From: Clostridia bacterium
GTDB taxonomy: Bacteria; Bacillota; Clostridia; Peptostreptococcales; Anaerovoracaceae
Assembly (NCBI GenBank): GCA_024403115.1
Contig: JAKSSL010000002.1
Location: 1-64,000 of the forward strand
Reading direction: 5' to 3'
Length of the DNA stretch: 64,000 nucleotides
Positions 17,801 through 26,036 of this stretch are shown here, in pieces. Numbering within the stretch: position 1 is the first letter of the stretch; each line of letters starts with the position of its first letter. A program made the position numbers and the translations under genes. The notes beneath the pieces are model-generated. The model was not told the DNA's origin, made no database searches, and saw only the letters and a program-made list of their open reading frames with translations.

Positions 17801-20800
17801 CATTTACATTGTTACTGTATTCAACTTCATAATCTGATGTGTTAAGTTCTGTATCACCGTCCATGATTGTAAATACTGGTCTTTGCTTTTGACCATTATA
17901 TACAAATGGGCCTTCTTCCATATCTACGGACAAGTCATTAATTGACTTTTCAACAATCTTAAATGTTCCTGTTGATACGCCTTCGCAATTTGCTTTTGCA
18001 GTAACAGTAACACTTGCTGTACCAACATTCTTGTTATTTTCGTAGCTTACATCGTAGTTATCTGCTGAAACGATATTTCCTGCAGTATCTTTAACAACAA
18101 CTGCTGGAGTATGTTCAGTCTTATCATATGTAAACTCAGATGGCGTAATTGAGAAAATATTTTCAGCCAATTTAGCCTTATTGATTACGAAGTTTACTGT
18201 CTTAGAACCAGTATAGTTTCCTATACCTTGAACAGTAACGCTTGGTTTAAGCTCTTCTGTACCAACATTAACATTGTTGTTATAGGAAAGTGTGTAATCC
18301 TTGTTCAATGTTAATTCTTTGTTAGTTACGCTTGGCTTATGAGCTTTTCCATCGTAAACATATTCTGTATCGCTTAATTCAATTTCAGGAAGTTCACTAG
18401 GTAAAATTGTGAAGTTCTTTTCCAAAGTACCAGTGTAATTTCCCTTTCCTGCTATGCTTACTAAAGCTTTGCTACCAGCATTAGTATTATTTGAATAAGT
18501 TACAGTAAAATCTTCATCCTTAACTAGTCCACTAATTGAAACTGTTGGTGTCTTTGCTTTTCCATCAAAAGTAAATTCATCTTCGTCAAGTAAAGCAGTC
18601 ATCTTTTCTATTGATTGTTTCTCAATAGTATATTTTGAATTGATAGTTCCCTTATAGTTACCAATTCCTGTTATTGTAATGCTGTGTTCACCTGCATTTG
18701 TAGTATCTTCATCAAACTCAACAGTAAAGTCTTGGTTAAGAACTAAACCGCTTAATGAAACATTAGGTTTTTGTGACTCACCATTAAATGTAAAGCTTGC
18801 TGGTGATAGTACAGGAGTCATATTTTCTATTGAAGCCTTTTCGATAACATATTGGAAAGTCTTAGTTCCGGAATACTTATCCTTATCCAATTTTGCCTCT
18901 ATAGTATATGTTCCTTCATTAATAAATTTACCGTCCCATTTTTCATCCTTATCTTTTGAGTAAGATATTGTAAAGTCTTGAACTGGAAGATTTGTCTTAC
19001 TTGTATCGATTTGCGGAGCTTGTTCTTTACCGTTAAATGTTGTGACGTACTTTGTCCAAGCTATTTCTGCCTTAGGAATTACTTCATCAACAGTTTTATC
19101 TGAACAATTCTTACAAATTCTATAGATTTCTCCATCTTGTTCAAAGCTTGCTTTTGTAGTAATAGGATCACCATATTCGTGAACGATGTCAAATGTGGCT
19201 TTTTGCACACCAGTGTAATTGCCCTTTGCTGTGGCAATAACTGTAGCTTCTCCAACGGCATCATTTTTCTCATATGACAATTCATAATCTGTCTTATTTA
19301 CAAGAGTTTCACCCTTTACTACGCTATCAATAACAACATCAGGTTCCTTTGGATCTTTGTCATCATAGAAGCTTGCAGGACTTACCTCTTTGATACTTGG
19401 TAAATTTGCAGGATTAATCTTAAATGTCTTGTTTACAGTTCCTGTGTAGTTTCCGCCTAGTACGGCTTGAGCAACAACAGTAACTGTGCCAGCATTAGTA
19501 TGGTCTTTGCTATATGAAACCATATAATCGCTGTTTGTTAAACTTCCAATCTTAATTGCAGGAGTCTTTGCTGATCCGTCATAAGTGCATTCTTGATATT
19601 CAATCCATGTAATGCTTGGAAGTTGTTTTTGTTGAATTTCAAATGTCTTAGTTGAACTACCTTGATAGTTACCGCTTGCAGTTGCAGTAGCAGTTACTGT
19701 AGCAGTTCCAGCATTTACATTATCTTTATATTCAACTACGAAGTCCTTATTAGAACCCTCATATAAGCCGGTAATTGTAATCTTAGGCTTCTTTTCACTG
19801 CCATCGTAGACAATGTTGTCAGCGCCGCTTATTGATGTAATCTCAGGAAGATTTGCTTTCTCAATTGTGAAAGTGCCATCAATAGTACCTGTATAGTTTC
19901 CTATACCACTTATACGGAATTGAGCTGTTCCAGCCTTGATATTATTGCCATATGAAACTTCAAAGTCCTCATCTTCAACCAATCCATCGATTACAGGCTT
20001 TGGAGTTTTTGCATTCTTGTCATATACATAGTCGAATGAATCCTTGTCAGGAAGTGTATATGATTTCTCGCTTAATGAAGCAGGTTCAATTGTAAAGTTT
20101 ATAGTCTCGTATCCTTGATAATTACCTAAACCTTCAATTTTTACACCTGGCAATTTGTCATCATCAGTAGGAACATCGATATTGTTCAAATACTCAACGA
20201 TGTCATAATCAACACCCTTAGTTAAACCTTCAATAAGAACATCTGGTTTTTTCTCCAATCCATCATAAACGAATGAATCTTGAGATAATGAAATCTTATC
20301 TTCAGGTAATCTTGTCTTAACAATATAGAAGTCGCCTGTAGCAGTTCCAGTATAATTGCCTTTACCTGTTACAGTAACTGTAACCTTACCGATATTCACA
20401 TTATCTTCGCCGTAATCTACTGTGAAATCCTCATCAAGTTCAAGGATCTCATCTTCATACAAGCCAAGAATAATAGGCATAGGTGTTTGAGCTTCTCCAT
20501 TGAATTCACATTCTTCTGGGTCAAAAGCTACTATATCAGGAATTTGAGCAGGATTAATTACAAACTCGGCTTCCACTTCACTCTTGTAATTTCCTATACC
20601 CTTTGCAATAACTTTTGCTTTACCTGCGTCTACATTGTCTTCATAAGACAAAGTGTAATCTCTATTTAATACAAGATTATTCTTGTCACCAAATTGGCTT
20701 GCAATTTCAACATCTGGTGTTATTTCATAAGCAGTATATGTAAGCGGAGCGCCTACAACGCTTGTAATCTCAGGTAAATCTATTGAATTAATTGTGAATT

Positions 20801-23800
20801 CCAATTCGACTTCTCCAGTATAGTTGTTTATACCGGTAAACTTAACAGTAGCTTTACCTGCATTCAAATTGTTAGAAACTAAGCAAGTATAATCTGTATC
20901 TTCTGTTAGATCTGTTATTACTGTTGGATCAATTGCTTGTCCACAATAATCAAATTCATCTTCTTCTAAACTGAAATCGCTTTCAGTAAGTTCTTTTGGA
21001 AGAATATCAAAATTCATCGAAGAAGTTCCTGAGTAGTTTCCTATACCTTCTACTGTAATAGTAGGAAGATTTTCAGAATCTGAAGGAACATTAATGTTAT
21101 TTACGCATTCCTTAATTACATAGTCAGTTTCGTATTCAAGACCGTCTATGAATACATCAGGAAGGATTGGCTCACCAGTATATTCGAAGCTGTCTTGGGA
21201 TAGGCTTGAAATATCTGGTAAATCCGCAGGCTTGATAGTAAATGTAAGCTCAGTTGTGCCTTCATACTTATCGCCCTTTAAAGTGATTGTTCCAGTATAA
21301 TTACCTGCATCAATCAGTTCATCCAATGTGTTACCATCAGAATTCTTCCATTGAATTTCGTAATCTTCATCTTCAGTTAAAATATTTCCTTCTGTATCAG
21401 CAATACTGATGCTTGGCATCAAATCATCTCCGTTGTATGTACCATCTTCTGGATTTGATGGTGCAACAAGCTTAGGAATGACTGTTGTTTCAGCTTCCTT
21501 ACAGTATTCGCAATATCTATCTATTGAACCTGCTTTTTCAAAGCTTGCAGGAGTATAGATATAATCACCATAATCATGGACAATCTGGAATTCGCCATCC
21601 ATTGTACCTGTATAATTGCCCTTTGCAACAATCGTGTATGAAGCTGTACCAACATTAGTATTGTTTAAGCATTCAATACTGAAATCAGTATCTTCAACTA
21701 AATCAATATCACCATATTTAATGCTAAGTGAAGGAATATGTGAAGTTCCATCGTGTAGGAATGGTCCTTCTTCAATGTCCACATCAAGCTCTTCTAAAGC
21801 CTTAGGTGAAATTGTATATTCTTGGCTCAAGGAATCCTCATAGTTGTTTACACCTGTTATCTTTACTGTAGGCATTCCATCTAAACCGCCTACATTAACA
21901 TCATTAAAGTATTCAACTATGTAATCCTTGTCTTCACCCTCTTCTAATACAGTATTTCCAACTTTTACTGTAACTGAAGGATGAATTTCTGAACCTGTAA
22001 ATACAAATGGTCCTTCTTCCAAAGATAAAACACCAGTTCCATTTGACAATGAAAGTGGTAAAATTTCAAAATGCTTTACTACAGTTCCTGCTACACCATT
22101 AATACCTATAATAATAACATCAGCAATACCAGCCTTCTTTGAACTGTCATAATCAACTGTGAAGTCCACATTCTCAGTCAGTCCCTCAATTGTAACCTTT
22201 GGCTTATTCATTGAACCAGAATAAATACAAGTTTCATATTCTAGACTGATCTTATCTTCAATATCTTCAAGATTTTGTTTAACTATATCAAATTCTAGAA
22301 CTGTTGAGCCTGTGTAGTTGCCTTTGAAAGTGATTGTAGCTGTAGCCTTAGAATCTTCAGTAGTCAATTGGATATTATTATCATATGTAATATCGTAATC
22401 AATTCCTTGTACCAAAGTCTTTTTAGCACTGTTAGTGATTACAGCAAGAGGTTTAATTTCTTGTCCAGCATAAACATATGAACTCTTTTCTAAAGCTATG
22501 CTCTTAATCTTGCCAACCTTGATTACACTATCGTAATCCTCAGCCTTGACAAAAATTTCACCCGCTTCGTCTAAGAACATATCTCCGCAGACGTCGCACT
22601 TGAAGTATTCAATATTACCTGCACCTTCTGTGCTTGAAGGAACTGCATCTACCTTTGAAATCTTGTGTCCATCAGGGTCTGGTCCTACGAATGTAGCTTC
22701 TTCTTCAAGACCTTCGCTAGAAGTTCCGCACAAGCAGCTTACATAGTATGTTGCAGCTTGAGTACAAGTTCTTGGTGAAGCTATAAAAGCATCATCCATT
22801 ACTTCTTCAGTGAATTCATGAGTATGATCTCCTAAATCAACGCTTAAGCTAACAGGATCTGTATAAATCACCTTACCGCTATATACATGTGAAGTATCAG
22901 TATCAATTAAATTGTCTGATAAGTATTCTAATTTACAACGGAATTGTGCTTCGTCTAAATCAACTTTTACAGAATCAACTACATAATCATCCTCATTTTC
23001 ACCTTCTATATCTACCCATTGGCCTTCCACTAGTTGTTGCCATTGGTATGTATCAACAGAACCTGTATCGCCTGTTATACCAGCAGATAAGTCTAGTCTA
23101 TCAAATACATTTAATTCTGTTTCTCCATCGATAGTAGTTTCAGGGTCTGAAACAGCTAATTGGTCATCTAAGAATGAAACCCTCTTAGTTAAGTATTCTT
23201 TCAAATTATAGCTAAAGTCTTCTGGAGCATCTGTCTTATGATAATCCACACCATAAGGGTCGGTAGTAAGCTTTGTATTGTAATATCTATAAACATCGCC
23301 TGAAACTTTATCTGCTTTTCTTGAAATTTCAACATTAAAGTGTTCTTTACCGTGATATAGATCATCTGGCCAACGAATATAGTTCATATTTGCTGAATCA
23401 ATAATATCTTGAGATATGTCATCTACCCATTGTGGCATTTCAGCAAAATCATCTGCGTATTCATTGTATAGTTGATATACTCTCTTCATGAAGTCATCGT
23501 GTTTAGCAAGTAAAGTAAAGAAAGAATTCCTATCCTTATCAATGTACCAGCTACCACCACTTCTTTCGGAGTCGTGATTAATGCTAAGCCAAGTATTGCT
23601 TATACGACCCATTGTTCCATCTAAATCCCAAATTGGTCCAGCAACTAGCTTATCCTCTGAATTCATGCTTTGTTTAGTGAAGAATATACTTCCTGCACTG
23701 GCATCACAATCCTTATATAGCTCATTTAACAAATACATTTTTGCCCATGAATCTACATCAATATAGTCTTTATAGGCGTCAGAGGTAGTGTTTTTTAAGG

Positions 23801-25205
23801 CATTAACAGCTTGAGTAATATAATCCCATACTGGTTGATGATCAGCAGTAAGCTCGTCGCTTCCGTCCTTGTAAGTAAATTTAATACCATTAATAGTTTT
23901 TTGATCTGTATCATTCAAATTATCAATTTCAACCATAAATCCTTCATCAGGACATTGATAATCGTTTTTAGGACAAATAGTGTAATTCCCTAAGTATTCC
24001 CCGTTCATATAGACATCAACGAAATCCAATTGTAGACCAATACCAAGTCGTTGAGCTATATCCTCACCTATTTTGTTTCTTAGACATGATGGGTCCTTAG
24101 CATTTGCTAAAATACTATACTTGGATGATGTTACACCACTTACGATCTTATCTGTTACCTTGTTTTTCTTAGGTAAATTTTCTGGATCGCTTATTGCTTC
24201 TTTGTATAAAGTGATGTTGTATGGTTTTTTGGCAAAATCTTTCCAAGTAGTATTTCCTCTACCCTTCATAGCCATAAAGTAGTTTTTACCACCAAGAGTT
24301 AAATCACCATAACAACGTGTTTCGTGGTTTGAATCTTTATTCATGGCATCAATTGTTCCCATTGATTCATCCACGTTAAAGAACAAAGCTCTAACCTTTG
24401 TTGATCCTTGTAACACATTTTCAAATTCTAAATCGCAATAATCATCATCAAAATATGCTTGTACATTTTTAGCTGATTTAGCCTGTGCAACGGATAATTC
24501 TCCAGATGCATAGTAAGTATCGCCAATTTTAATTCTTAGTATATTATTACTCCAATTAATGAAGCACTTGCTTAAATCTGCACTGCCTGGCATGTAAATT
24601 GATGCCAAGTACTTATCAACACTTGAAGTTGATTGTCCTGCTTCAAGGGAAACTTTTACATCACCATCTAAACCGTTATCCTCAGTTTTTGGAATTGTAA
24701 GTGCTTGTTTCAACAAAGGTGTGTTGGAAACAATGACAGTAATATTGGCATATTGAACACCACTAGTGCCTGTAGATTTTAATGTAATCTTTGTAGTTCC
24801 TGTGGCAACTGCTTTAAACTTAATTGTTGCTTTTCCTCTGGAACTAATTACAAAGCTGGATTCACTACCAATATAGTCAACAACACCTGATTTACTAAAT
24901 GTAGGCTTATTAAATGTTTTTGAACTGTATGATTTATTTGTTAAATTAATATTCAAATATTCTCCAGGAGACAGTTTTACAGTTCCTGAATCAACAGTGC
25001 TTGAACTTGATGAATCAACTGCCAATTCAACTGGAGTTGAATCTATTGTGTATTGACCATTAGCATCATCAATTGCAGAATTAAGGTCTAAGGTTCCACC
25101 ATAATTATCCGCATCCCCTGTTACGCGAACAGCGGAAAAAGCCATAGTCGGCATATACGTTACCAACATAATAAATGATAATAATAGTGTTAAAAGTTTT
25201 TTCAT
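11868..25205 (-). CDS. Giant secreted CotH-kinase and Ig-like repeat protein (about 4,445 aa)
   Basis: Starts at the ATG at 25205 (GGGGGG 8 bases upstream), not the GTG two codons earlier. Signal peptide at about 1-25 (MKKLLTLLLSFIMLVTYMP...AFS). A beta-rich region leads to a CotH-kinase-like domain at about residues 290-630: MKGRGNTTWKDFAKKPYNI, SILANAKDPSCLRNKIGEDI, FVDVYMNGEYLGNYTI and VAGPIWDLDGTMG. After an Ig-like segment and a Cys-containing segment come about 39 tandem beta-sandwich repeats (residues about 895-4125, 70-85 aa each). The consensus is roughly Y-[DN]-G-K-x-x-x-P-x-V, then DY-x-(L/V)-x-Y-x-NNVNAGTA, then GxGNYTGT. Four repeats are followed by an H-[DE]-Y linker with a CxxC pair. 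The C-terminus is a Fn3-like domain ending KKTRK. No LPxTG motif or SLH domain, so the surface anchor, if any, is unclear. It appears monocistronic. Role inferred: surface adhesin or scaffold; the kinase substrate is unknown. Confidence 0.9.
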   Translation of the reverse strand: MKKLLTLLLSFIMLVTYMPTMAFSAVRVTGDADNYGGTLDLNSAIDDANGQYTIDSTPVELAVDSSSSSTVDSGTVKLSPGEYLNINLTNKSYSSKTFNKPTFSKSGVVDYIGSESSFVISSRGKATIKFKAVATGTTKITLKSTGTSGVQYANITVIVSNTPLLKQALTIPKTEDNGLDGDVKVSLEAGQSTSSVDKYLASIYMPGSADLSKCFINWSNNILRIKIGDTYYASGELSVAQAKSAKNVQAYFDDDYCDLEFENVLQGSTKVRALFFNVDESMGTIDAMNKDSNHETRCYGDLTLGGKNYFMAMKGRGNTTWKDFAKKPYNITLYKEAISDPENLPKKNKVTDKIVSGVTSSKYSILANAKDPSCLRNKIGEDIAQRLGIGLQLDFVDVYMNGEYLGNYTICPKNDYQCPDEGFMVEIDNLNDTDQKTINGIKFTYKDGSDELTADHQPVWDYITQAVNALKNTTSDAYKDYIDVDSWAKMYLLNELYKDCDASAGSIFFTKQSMNSEDKLVAGPIWDLDGTMGRISNTWLSINHDSERSGGSWYIDKDRNSFFTLLAKHDDFMKRVYQLYNEYADDFAEMPQWVDDISQDIIDSANMNYIRWPDDLYHGKEHFNVEISRKADKVSGDVYRYYNTKLTTDPYGVDYHKTDAPEDFSYNLKEYLTKRVSFLDDQLAVSDPETTIDGETELNVFDRLDLSAGITGDTGSVDTYQWQQLVEGQWVDIEGENEDDYVVDSVKVDLDEAQFRCKLEYLSDNLIDTDTSHVYSGKVIYTDPVSLSVDLGDHTHEFTEEVMDDAFIASPRTCTQAATYYVSCLCGTSSEGLEEEATFVGPDPDGHKISKVDAVPSSTEGAGNIEYFKCDVCGDMFLDEAGEIFVKAEDYDSVIKVGKIKSIALEKSSYVYAGQEIKPLAVITNSAKKTLVQGIDYDITYDNNIQLTTEDSKATATITFKGNYTGSTVLEFDIVKQNLEDIEDKISLEYETCIYSGSMNKPKVTIEGLTENVDFTVDYDSSKKAGIADVIIIGINGVAGTVVKHFEILPLSLSNGTGVLSLEEGPFVFTGSEIHPSVTVKVGNTVLEEGEDKDYIVEYFNDVNVGGLDGMPTVKITGVNNYEDSLSQEYTISPKALEELDVDIEEGPFLHDGTSHIPSLSIKYGDIDLVEDTDFSIECLNNTNVGTASYTIVAKGNYTGTMDGEFQIVHDYGDYIYTPASFEKAGSIDRYCEYCKEAETTVIPKLVAPSNPEDGTYNGDDLMPSISIADTEGNILTEDEDYEIQWKNSDGNTLDELIDAGNYTGTITLKGDKYEGTTELTFTIKPADLPDISSLSQDSFEYTGEPILPDVFIDGLEYETDYVIKECVNNINVPSDSENLPTITVEGIGNYSGTSSMNFDILPKELTESDFSLEEDEFDYCGQAIDPTVITDLTEDTDYTCLVSNNLNAGKATVKFTGINNYTGEVELEFTINSIDLPEITSVVGAPLTYTAYEITPDVEIASQFGDKNNLVLNRDYTLSYEDNVDAGKAKVIAKGIGNYKSEVEAEFVINPAQIPDIVAFDPEECEFNGEAQTPMPIILGLYEDEILELDEDFTVDYGEDNVNIGKVTVTVTGKGNYTGTATGDFYIVKTRLPEDKISLSQDSFVYDGLEKKPDVLIEGLTKGVDYDIVEYLNNIDVPTDDDKLPGVKIEGLGNYQGYETINFTIEPASLSEKSYTLPDKDSFDYVYDKNAKTPKPVIDGLVEDEDFEVSYGNNIKAGTAQFRISGIGNYTGTIDGTFTIEKANLPEITSISGADNIVYDGSEKKPKITITGLYEGSNKDFVVEYKDNVNAGTATVTATATASGNYQGSSTKTFEIQQKQLPSITWIEYQECTYDGSAKTPAIKIGSLTNSDYMVSYSKDHTNAGTVTVVAQAVLGGNYTGTVNKTFKINPANLPSIKEVSPASFYDDKDPKEPDVVIDSVVKGETLVNKTDYELSYEKNDAVGEATVIATAKGNYTGVQKATFDIVHEYGDPITTKASFEQDGEIYRICKNCSDKTVDEVIPKAEIAWTKYVTTFNGKEQAPQIDTSKTNLPVQDFTISYSKDKDEKWDGKFINEGTYTIEAKLDKDKYSGTKTFQYVIEKASIENMTPVLSPASFTFNGESQKPNVSLSGLVLNQDFTVEFDEDTTNAGEHSITITGIGNYKGTINSKYTIEKQSIEKMTALLDEDEFTFDGKAKTPTVSISGLVKDEDFTVTYSNNTNAGSKALVSIAGKGNYTGTLEKNFTILPSELPEIELSDTEYVYDGKAHKPSVTNKELTLNKDYTLSYNNNVNVGTEELKPSVTVQGIGNYTGSKTVNFVINKAKLAENIFSITPSEFTYDKTEHTPAVVVKDTAGNIVSADNYDVSYENNKNVGTASVTVTAKANCEGVSTGTFKIVEKSINDLSVDMEEGPFVYNGQKQRPVFTIMDGDTELNTSDYEVEYSNNVNASIASDTSDLNVTPSRNGTTSNKKIATGDSFKLNITSTASSTLTYTISSDPKGIVGNDQSVSISRNRSATVTINGLKAGTTTITVSGKSSYNTYKATINLTVVDKPSAKITFKGNYKGEITKYFDIAKANVANCDITLEKESYDYTGSQIKPSYTVNGLLDSDYTVSYGSNKNAGTNAGSVTFTAQGNNCTGSKTIDFDINQIDLSDYQVELTGSTVYTGSAITPQVKVIGPDKQALDTSEYTLKWTNNVNVAYDKDNNVIEGASLEITGTKDYKGSITKTFKITPKQLSGTVNLSKTSYTYSGVENKPSVTIGSLVSNKDFVVAYANNVDAGQASVIVTGIGNYQGELSKTFTINPANLPAIALVNPSSYTDDKSKHEPAVVINSLVQGETLVEGVDYTLAYSNNTEYGTATVVASGMGNYNSNSSQTATFKIEHDYDDPITVKASFTKDGKISKFCKNCNHEELLETIPTATLALKATSVTFNEAEQAPEIDASKTNIEGYTITWKCNDQAVSSFKNAGTYVGTVNINDDKYSGETTLTYTISPKSIVSMAYQLSATSVVYSGEKQVPSVSFTDTRVTFNVTEPADPVNVSTRAKTLTVTGIGNYTGTIRPTYTITAHDLPKIESLSKTSYKDDDNEHKPGVVINSLVAGNTLVEGTDYTLTYENNKSYGTATVTATGIGNYKSTQSAQFSIEHDYAAPVTEKASFTKAGQITESCKNCGAVNEATKIDIPKAEIALKLSEIVYDGKEHAPEIDETKTNIDTSQYDIQWTYGGKPVSSFKEQGEYTGTVTLKGDKYAGTTNLTYLIGMKSIEDMTAQLSEDEFVYDGTAKEPSVSLSDSDATFTVSYDADHTNAGTKHITITGTGNYTGKLYEEYTIKPAELNDDNISLSYDKITFNAKECKPTVSIKNEFASGNLVENTDYKLDFGDDSVNAGEKAITITGIGNYSGSVKTAKYTIEKADLANITALSQDEYTYSGKECRPTVTIPSVVKGQNVSDDDYTLTYVNNINAGTATVKATAKAESNYEGTVEETFTINKKSIEKMEAKLPSSDDFNYVFDGKAKTPTVSLGELKENTDFKVTYGKNNVNASQGSDTVSVTVEGIGNYTGRIISTFTIEKADLPAIDSLSIDKFVYNGKEWKPEVDIKSVVEGEDSVAKTDYVLTYSNNLNAGTATVKASAVGNCNYTGYVEKTFVINKAELPQITLNASKYTFDGKEHKPSVTIKSDYEESKQVSSNDYTLVYSDDLINSGEKQVTATAKESSNYTGTQVAKFVINKAQLPRIDSLSEDTFVYNGKAHKPSVTIKSVVKGKLLVEGSDYALTYENNVKVGTGTVTATALQESNYTGSRNATFEITKLQLPEIVSLSQDKFVYNGEAFEPLVTILDEDGNAVDSDEYTLSYANNVNAGTATVTASANGSGSDYSGSVSYDFTIEQADLPEIESLSEIEFTYNGKEHKPTVVINSVVEGEVLQEDVDYKLTYEDNVDAGHAFVHATGIGNYKGASHDRFTINQATLEGEVVIEKDFDFEFDGKPKKPTVSIEGLTEGEDFEVSYDNRIEVGESTITLTGINNYQGEIQTSFNIVKGKLYSVNTTEHFYKQQSKGEEIVPEVVVKDKNGNVLVESKDYALSFENNKEAGTAVVKAIGTGSYEGTITTSFIIQDVNTQGIAIDGDDVKLEDGSLSCELSKEQVDELLNNLPKSTKTLSVVIANDEGEKVDDAHVKLTSDLVKQAANKGLDLEIKTRAGSIQISNAALKNINSKTSKPVTFNIKAGKPSGTSGPALSYKSDISYVDSKSKTVKLTNFGGASIKLELPVPEGLKPSDTIMIYKNGNYHYKKSTVASYDCVTFSITKMYETLLLNKTDAKKKIEASTKLSTVSSLKVQALKNGKIKLSWKKGLGNKPTYYYVYRSTKKSGKYTLLGKFKAGTSSSWVKYNAKNLKKGKTYYFKVRGYLTLSSLGVKAYTKYSTVKSVKCKKTRK
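17475..17805 (-). other. Extra Ig-like (Big_2-type) domain nested inside one repeat of the giant protein
   Basis: Within the repeat that begins INDLSVDMEEGPFVYNGQ, the usual NNVNAG...GNYKG stretch is split after VEYSNNVNAS. About 110 residues intervene (SDLNVTPSRNGTTS ... SVSISRNRSATVTINGL ... TTITVSGKSSYNTYKATI), after which the host repeat resumes with AKITFKGNYKGEITKYFDI. The inserted piece reads like a bacterial Ig-like group 2 domain. Approximate residues 2467-2577. Confidence 0.6.
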
Positions 25206-25355
25206 TGACACAGCCCCCCATATACAATGATTTTTTAGATTAGTAGAGTTTTAAAATTTTAGTATTTTATGTATAAACAATTACACTTATTACATATTAT
25301 ATACTCCTTTAAATTGTACTACTTTTTCAAGAATAAATAAAGCAAAAAAACATAT

Positions 25356-25384
25356 AAAAAAACAGCATATTTCTATGCTGTTTT

Positions 25385-25385
<1 letters not shown>
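25356..25385 (-). terminator. Terminator of the six-tRNA operon
   Basis: 12-bp stem AAAAACAGCATA / TATGCTGTTTTT with a GAAA tetraloop and a longer T run; it begins at the last base of the tRNA-Cys CCA end. Confidence 0.92.
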
Positions 25386-25458
<73 letters not shown>

Positions 25459-25462
25459 TTGA

Positions 25463-25537
25463 TGGCTGGGGTAACAGGAATCGAACCTGTGAGTGATGGA
25501 GTCAGAAACCATTGCCTTACCGCTTGGCGATACCCCA
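25463..25537 (-). tRNA. tRNA-Gln (CTG)
   Basis: 75 bases with CCA. Acceptor TGGGGTA / TACCCCA, discriminator G. Anticodon loop TTCTGAC gives CTG, reading CAG; the last anticodon-stem pair is T-T. The D-arm GCCAAGCGGTAAGGC is typical of tRNA-Gln. Confidence 0.92.
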
Positions 25538-25581
25538 ACAAACTAGAATCCTTCTTTAAAACCCTAGCAAAAATTAAATTG

Positions 25582-25658
25582 TGGGGTGGATGGAGGGATT
25601 CGAACCCTCGCATAACGGAGCCACAACCCGTTGTCTTAACCACTTGACGACACCCACC
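25582..25658 (-). tRNA. tRNA-His (GTG)
   Basis: 77 bases counting the extra 5' G(-1), which faces discriminator C73, the histidine identity pair. Anticodon loop TTGTGGC gives GTG. CCA encoded. Confidence 0.95.
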
Positions 25659-25661
25659 ATA

Positions 25662-25738
25662 TGGCGACCGGAATCGGGCTCGAACCGACGACCTCTAGCG
25701 TGACAGGCTAGCGTTCTAACCAACTGAACTACCCGGCC
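25662..25738 (-). tRNA. tRNA-Asp (GTC)
   Basis: 77 bases with CCA. Anticodon stem CTAGC / GCTAG, loop CTGTCAC giving GTC; discriminator G; acceptor contains two G-T pairs. Confidence 0.95.
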
Positions 25739-25754
25739 AAACCAGTTAGAAATG

Positions 25755-25830
25755 TGGTGGGCGTAATAGGGCTCGAACCTATGACCCCCTGCTTGTAAGG
25801 CAGATGCTCTCCCAGCTGAGCTATACGCCC
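25755..25830 (-). tRNA. tRNA-Val (TAC)
   Basis: 76 bases with CCA. Acceptor GGGCGTA / TACGCCC, discriminator A. The loop CTTACAA gives anticodon TAC. The D-arm GCTCAGCTGGGAGAGC is canonical. Confidence 0.96.
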
Positions 25831-25848
25831 ACATTATTATAAAAAAAA

Positions 25849-25925
25849 TGGTAGCGGCGAGTGGAGTCGAACCACCGACCTTCCGGGTATGAACCGGACG
25901 CTCTAGCCAACTAAGCTACACCGCC
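25849..25925 (-). tRNA. Elongator tRNA-Met (CAT)
   Basis: 77 bases with CCA. The loop TTCATAC gives CAT. The start GGCGGTGTAGC and the lack of the initiator-type anticodon stem GC pairs mark it as elongator Met, close to the Bacillus form. First tRNA of the operon. Confidence 0.93.
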
Positions 25926-25969
25926 ATAAACGTTACAATCTAAGATATTCAAATCGTAACGCAAGGAAT

Positions 25970-25998
25970 ATTTTACCAAACAAGTATAAACTTGTCAA
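25970..25998 (-). promoter_or_regulatory. Promoter of the Met-Val-Asp-His-Gln-Cys tRNA operon
   Basis: Consensus -35 TTGACA (25993-25998), 17-bp spacer, -10 TAAAAT (25970-25975). The short leader before tRNA-Met can pair CGTTAC with GTAACG, a likely processing stem. Confidence 0.88.
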
Positions 25999-26036
25999 GG
26001 AAAAATTGCCTTAATTTGTAATAAATAACAAAGTAA

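Noticed and set aside
12800-22530. CRISPR-like or satellite DNA repeats
   Set aside because: The periodicity is at the protein level (70-85 codons) with strongly diverged DNA; no short identical direct repeats with spacers are present.
12583-24282. Many open frames on the plus strand across the giant gene
   Set aside because: They are antisense shadows of a repetitive, Thr/Val/Gly-rich coding region; none has a good ribosome binding site or recognisable domain.
25206-25350. Promoter of the giant gene
   Set aside because: A TATAAT box is present near 25300, but no acceptable -35 lies at 16-18 bp, so no promoter was listed.
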